A stretch of DNA of 64,000 bases from Actibacterium atlanticum (GTDB lineage: Bacteria > Pseudomonadota > Alphaproteobacteria > Rhodobacterales > Rhodobacteraceae): contig NZ_AQQY01000011.1 of the NCBI RefSeq assembly GCF_000671395.1, forward strand, positions 1-64,000, read 5' to 3'. Position 1 is the first letter of the stretch. Each line of letters begins with the position of its first letter. The notes under the pieces are model-generated. The model was not told where the DNA came from, did no database searches, and was given only the letters and a program-made list of their open reading frames with translations. Below, piece by piece: positions 61,004 to 64,000 of the stretch. The position numbers and the translations under genes are program-made.

Positions 61004-61447
61004 ATGAAACAGTTCCCAAGACGCTTTGCGCTTATGGTTGCGACCATGTCGCTCGTTTCCACCGCCGCCTATTCTCAAGGCGGCGGCATGATGACCCGCT
61101 TCGACAGCATTGACGAAAACGGTGACGGGTTGGTGAGCGCGTCCGAGGCCGCCGGATGGCGCGAGGCAGTTTTCAACGCGATGGATACCAACGAGAACGA
61201 CGCCTTGTCGCTGGAGGAATACATGGGGCTTCAGCTGGGCCAGGGGGCAGATCCTTCGCAACGTGGTCCGCGATATGCTGAACGGCAGGCTGCCAAGGAA
61301 ACCCGATACCGTGCGATGGATGCCGATGCCGACAACTCTGTTTCACGCCAGGCGTACATGGATTACGGCGCAAGCACCTTCGCCGCAAGCGACACGGATG
61401 GCGATGGATTGGTCGGCCTGCGTGAGTTCATGTTGGGCAATCACTGA
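61004..61447 (+). CDS. EF-hand exported protein
   Basis: A 147-residue exported protein with a signal peptide (about 1-24) and four EF-hand-type loops: DSIDENGDGLVSASE, DTNENDALSLEE, DADADNSVSRQ and DTDGDGLVGLRE. The third loop looks degenerate. Unlike the Met-rich EF-hand protein at 40161 it has no Met cluster. It lies before the PepSY pair and two-component genes and may buffer periplasmic calcium or a divalent metal. Confidence 0.88.
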   Translation: MKQFPRRFALMVATMSLVSTAAYSQGGGMMTRFDSIDENGDGLVSASEAAGWREAVFNAMDTNENDALSLEEYMGLQLGQGADPSQRGPRYAERQAAKETRYRAMDADADNSVSRQAYMDYGASTFAASDTDGDGLVGLREFMLGNH

Positions 61448-61475
61448 CGAATTTGAACTTGCACGGTCCACAATA

Positions 61476-61500
61476 AAGGAGGGCGTGTTAAGCCCTCCTT
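61476..61500 (+). terminator. hairpin terminator after the EF-hand gene
   Basis: AAGGAGGGC (61476-61484) pairs with GCCCTCCTT (61492-61500) around a seven-base loop. The T-run is short. A second hairpin (CCCGCA/TGCGGG, 61511-61528) follows, so this is a likely bidirectional end point before the convergent PepSY gene. Confidence 0.65.
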
Positions 61501-61553
61501 CACCTCGCACCCCGCAATAAGCTGCGGGATGCGATTATCAAACAAGACGAAAA

Positions 61554-61868
61554 TCAGTCGTCGTCGCTGTCGCGATAGTCGTCATCGTCGTCCATTATTT
61601 GAATCGGCTCGCCGTTCGTGGCGTCCAGATAGGCCTCAACCTTGAGGCCGCCCCCGTCGATCATTTCGACTTCGTAGTAGCGGCCATCTTCGCGTTCGAT
61701 CTCCAGGACCTGATAGCCCTGCGCCTCCAGTTTGGCGGCGAGGTCCGAAACCGGCATCCAGGTCACGGGGGCGGGCAACGCGGTTTGAACGCCATCGGTT
61801 GCGGCGTTGACGGCGAAACCCACTGCGGTGGCTGCGATCAGGGTGGTGGCAAGAAGGGTCTTTTTCAT
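61554..61868 (-). CDS. PepSY-domain exported protein 1
   Basis: A 104-residue exported protein with a signal peptide (about 1-22) and one PepSY domain (VSDLAAKLEAQGYQVLEIER, YYEVEMID, KVEAYLDATNGE). It ends in an Asp-rich tail (MDDDDDYRDSDDD), a possible metal site. ATG 61868 has GGAGAA just upstream, better than ATG 61880. It is divergent from the second PepSY gene and its two-component system. Confidence 0.88.
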   Translation of the reverse strand: MKKTLLATTLIAATAVGFAVNAATDGVQTALPAPVTWMPVSDLAAKLEAQGYQVLEIEREDGRYYEVEMIDGGGLKVEAYLDATNGEPIQIMDDDDDYRDSDDD

Positions 61869-61953
61869 GGTGTTCTCCAACTTAGGTCGGGCGGGATTGC
61901 CCGTTTGATGCCCTCTTTTCTCAAATCACCGCTGATGTCGGTCTGACGGCTTG

Positions 61954-61970
61954 TGTCAGTGAACTGTCAG
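61954..61970 (+). promoter_or_regulatory. tandem response-regulator binding site
   Basis: TGTCAG repeats at 61954-61959 and 61965-61970, 11 bases apart, one helical turn. Such direct repeats are typical OmpR/PhoP-family sites. They lie in the gap between the divergent PepSY genes, 24 bases before the start of PepSY protein 2, and fit autoregulation by the regulator encoded at 62302. Confidence 0.65.
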
Positions 61971-61993
61971 GGCAAAAGCGATACTCTAGGCTC

Positions 61994-62302
61994 ATGAAAC
62001 ACGTACTGATCATCCTGATATGCGCCCTGGTCAGCCCTGCACTGGCCTCCGGGGACCACGACGATGCACGCGACGCGGTGCGCCAACAGCAGGTTATTCC
62101 TCTTGCGGACATCATTCCGGGGATCCTCTTGGAGTTCGACGCGCGACTACTGGAAGCGGAGTTTGAACGCGAACACGGCATCTATGTTTACGAGCTGGAG
62201 CTGATCACCGGATCGGGCCGCATGATCGAAGTCATGGTCGATGCGGCGACGGGTGAGATACTCGAAGTCGAGCAGGAAGGCCGATACGAAAGGGACGATT
62301 GA
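61994..62302 (+). CDS. PepSY-domain exported protein 2
   Basis: A 102-residue exported protein with a signal peptide (about 1-19) and a PepSY domain (LEAEFEREHGIYVYELELI, MIEVMVDAATGEILEVE). It overlaps the response regulator as TGATG. Small PepSY proteins often accompany PhoP/QseB-like systems and may modulate the kinase in the periplasm. Confidence 0.9.
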   Translation: MKHVLIILICALVSPALASGDHDDARDAVRQQQVIPLADIIPGILLEFDARLLEAEFEREHGIYVYELELITGSGRMIEVMVDAATGEILEVEQEGRYERDD

Positions 62303-62973
62303 TGCGGCTTTTGGCAGTTGAAGATGATCCGGGTATTCGCAGGGATGTGCTGGCGGCTTTGGAGGCGTCCGGTTTTCATGTGGAAACCGCCGAGGATGGT
62401 GAAGATGCCTGGTTCTTGGGTGACACGGAGGACTATGACCTCATCGTGCTTGATTTGGGTTTACCCGGTATGGATGGGCTTAGCGTCCTGAAACGCTGGC
62501 GCGCCAACGGGCGCGACATGCCGGTGCTGGTGTTGACCGCGCGCGGGGCCTGGCATGAACGGGTTGAGGGCATCGAAGCCGGTGCCGACGATTATTTGCC
62601 CAAACCCTTCCGCATGGAGGAGTTGGTGGCAAGAGTGCGGGCATTGGTGCGTCGCTCTGCCGGTCAGGGATCGCCTTTGCAAAACGTCGGCGAGTTGACC
62701 ATCGACACCAACCGCATGGCTGTTTCCGTCAGAGGTGTTCCCATTGCCGTGACCGCACTGGAATACCGCCTGCTGTCCTACCTGATGCTGCATCGCGCCC
62801 GTATCGTTCCCCCGACCGAGTTGTTGGAACATCTTTATGGGGACGACGATGCCCGAGAAGCCAATGCGCTAGAGGCAATCCTGACCAGGCTGCGTAAAAA
62901 ACTCGGCAAGGGGATAGTCGGCACCAAGCGCGGGTTCGGGTACTTTCTTGAGGATGCGGAGGGTGTTGGGTGA
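62302..62973 (+). CDS. PhoP/QseB-like response regulator
   Basis: A 223-residue OmpR-family regulator: receiver domain with LLAVEDDPGIR, phospho-Asp in LIVLDLGLPGMDG (about 51), Lys in LPKPFRMEEL (about 101), and a C-terminal winged helix ending in a GFGYFLE segment. The start overlaps the PepSY stop, and its stop overlaps the kinase start (GTGA). It likely binds the TGTCAG repeats upstream. Confidence 0.94.
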   Translation: MRLLAVEDDPGIRRDVLAALEASGFHVETAEDGEDAWFLGDTEDYDLIVLDLGLPGMDGLSVLKRWRANGRDMPVLVLTARGAWHERVEGIEAGADDYLPKPFRMEELVARVRALVRRSAGQGSPLQNVGELTIDTNRMAVSVRGVPIAVTALEYRLLSYLMLHRARIVPPTELLEHLYGDDDAREANALEAILTRLRKKLGKGIVGTKRGFGYFLEDAEGVG

Positions 62974-64000
62974 ATACAGGCTCGCTGCGCCTACGGCTCT
63001 TCATAGCTTCCGCCTTGTCCGTGTCGATTGCCCTGATCCTCGCGTTTTGGGGGCTGGGGCAGCTTTTTGCGTCGCATGTGGAGCGGCGGGCAATTGATGA
63101 GCTTTCAGTGCAGCTTGACCAAATCCTTGTTGGGATTGAGCGCGACGCCGCAGGGCAAATCATAATGGGGGCAGTCCCGGCGGATGCGCGGTTTACGACC
63201 CCTTTCGGAGGTCTTTATTGGCAGATCGAAACCGAAGGACAGCAGTTGCGGTCCAGATCACTTTGGGACTTCGCGCTCGATCTTCCGCCGGATCATCTGA
63301 AGGACGGGGCGGTTCACGTTCACTATCTGCCCGGACCCGGCAGTGATCTGCTGCTTGTCATGGAGCGCAGCGTTCAACTCCCGTCGCGCTTGGGGGGTAT
63401 TCCAATGCGTGCCGCAGTCGGAATGGATGCGGCAAACCTTGAAGAAAGCACCGAACAGTTTCGGGACGATCTTCTGCCTTACACTCTTGTGCTGGCGCTG
63501 TTCTTTGTCGGGGCGGGTGTCGCCCAGGTCTTTCTTGGCCTGCGTCCGCTGGCCTCGGTTGGGCGGCGCATTGAAAGGATCAGGGCCGGTGACGCCAGCC
63601 GTGTGGGAGAAGACTTCCCGTCGGAAATCCGCCCGCTTGCAAGCGAGGTGGATGCCCTTCTGGCCCAACGCGAGAGCGACATTGAACAAGCCCGGCATCG
63701 GGCGGGGGATTTGGCGCATGGTTTAAAAACGCCGCTCCAGGCGCTGCTAGGAGAAGCGGGCCGGATCAGAGAGGCCGGCTTGGCGGACTCGGCCGAGGCC
63801 ATCGAAAGTACGGCGGATACCATGCGTCGGCATGTGGATCGGGAGTTGAACAGGGCTCGGATCGCGTCACGCGCCGCAGCGTCTAAAACGGATCTTGCCG
63901 AGGCCGTGAGCCGCGTCGCCATGGTGGTTCAGAAAGCCAATCCGACCAATACACTTTCATGGAAGCTGGATGTGCCGCAAGGTCTGGCCGTCGCGGCGGA
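62970..64000 (+). CDS. sensor histidine kinase, cut by the window end
   Basis: The first 343 residues of a sensor kinase starting at GTG 62970. A membrane helix (about 12-32) is followed by a periplasmic sensor region (about 35-165), a second helix (about 170-190), a HAMP-like linker and the phospho-acceptor motif DLAHGLKTPLQAL (about 248-260). The catalytic ATPase domain lies beyond the window. No stop codon is seen before the edge. It pairs with the regulator at 62302. Confidence 0.92.
   Translation, partial: MNTGSLRLRLFIASALSVSIALILAFWGLGQLFASHVERRAIDELSVQLDQILVGIERDAAGQIIMGAVPADARFTTPFGGLYWQIETEGQQLRSRSLWDFALDLPPDHLKDGAVHVHYLPGPGSDLLLVMERSVQLPSRLGGIPMRAAVGMDAANLEESTEQFRDDLLPYTLVLALFFVGAGVAQVFLGLRPLASVGRRIERIRAGDASRVGEDFPSEIRPLASEVDALLAQRESDIEQARHRAGDLAHGLKTPLQALLGEAGRIREAGLADSAEAIESTADTMRRHVDRELNRARIASRAAASKTDLAEAVSRVAMVVQKANPTNTLSWKLDVPQGLAVAA

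Noticed and set aside
1-64000. CRISPR array, tRNA, rRNA or complete insertion sequence
   Set aside because: No regularly spaced repeats, RNA gene structures or transposase-like proteins were seen on either strand.

Overview
The window looks like most of a conjugative, metal-resistance plasmid of a Rhodobacterales (Roseobacter-group) alphaproteobacterium. The evidence is a repABC replication unit with three parS palindromes, a VirB-type secretion operon, high GC content and alphaproteobacterial gene families. I saw no rRNA, tRNA, CRISPR array or complete transposase gene.

Layout. (1) 0.1-11.6 kb, minus strand: a VirB-type T4SS operon in the order hypothetical, lytic transglycosylase, B2, B3, B4, B7-like lipoprotein, a VirB5-like/transglycosylase hybrid, B5-like, B8, B9, B10, B11, two small genes, B6. 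No relaxase or VirD4 is in the window. (2) 11.7-16.4 kb: small secreted proteins, an XRE regulator, and a MerR-controlled operon of transglutaminase-like protein, CDF transporter and ICMT-like methyltransferase. (3) 16.4-47.4 kb: a very large copper island. It has CueR, CopA and CopZ; a Crp/Fnr regulator; a ten-gene minus-strand operon of L,D-transpeptidase, cytochromes c, two multicopper oxidases, a ScsC-like DsbA, DUF3047 and DUF411; a plus-strand operon with ScsB and a second L,D-transpeptidase; a two-component system followed by ccmF-G-H-I; a Met-rich EF-hand protein, DUF302, rhodanese, CueO-like oxidase, VTT-family protein, Lgt and a second copper ATPase. (4) 47.4-51.8 kb: repABC with parS sites, a DnaA box and a counter-transcribed RNA. 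(5) 51.9-58.5 kb: a RES/Xre toxin-antitoxin pair and a plus-strand series resembling a conjugation leading region (ArdC-like, DUF3768, a 658-residue ParB-like protein and two conserved unknowns). (6) 58.5-60.8 kb: a MerR regulator with two MerT-like membrane proteins, a GDCC protein and a DUF4405 membrane protein. (7) 61-64 kb: EF-hand protein, a divergent PepSY pair and a second two-component system whose kinase runs off the window.

How it fits together. Copper would be exported from the cytosol by CopA/CopZ and the second ATPase, oxidised in the periplasm by three multicopper oxidases, with electrons possibly passed to several c-type cytochromes. The plasmid-borne ccm genes, ScsB/ScsC, Lgt and L,D-transpeptidases would supply or protect haem attachment, disulfide, lipoprotein and wall assembly under copper stress. 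At least four promoter regions carry MerR/CueR-type architecture. The most distinctive observations are the VirB5-transglycosylase nested protein, the plasmid ccm/Scs/oxidase island with a Met-rich cytochrome c', a 14-base motif shared by two unlinked secreted-protein genes, and a MerR-type promoter that appears to give a leaderless MerT-like mRNA.
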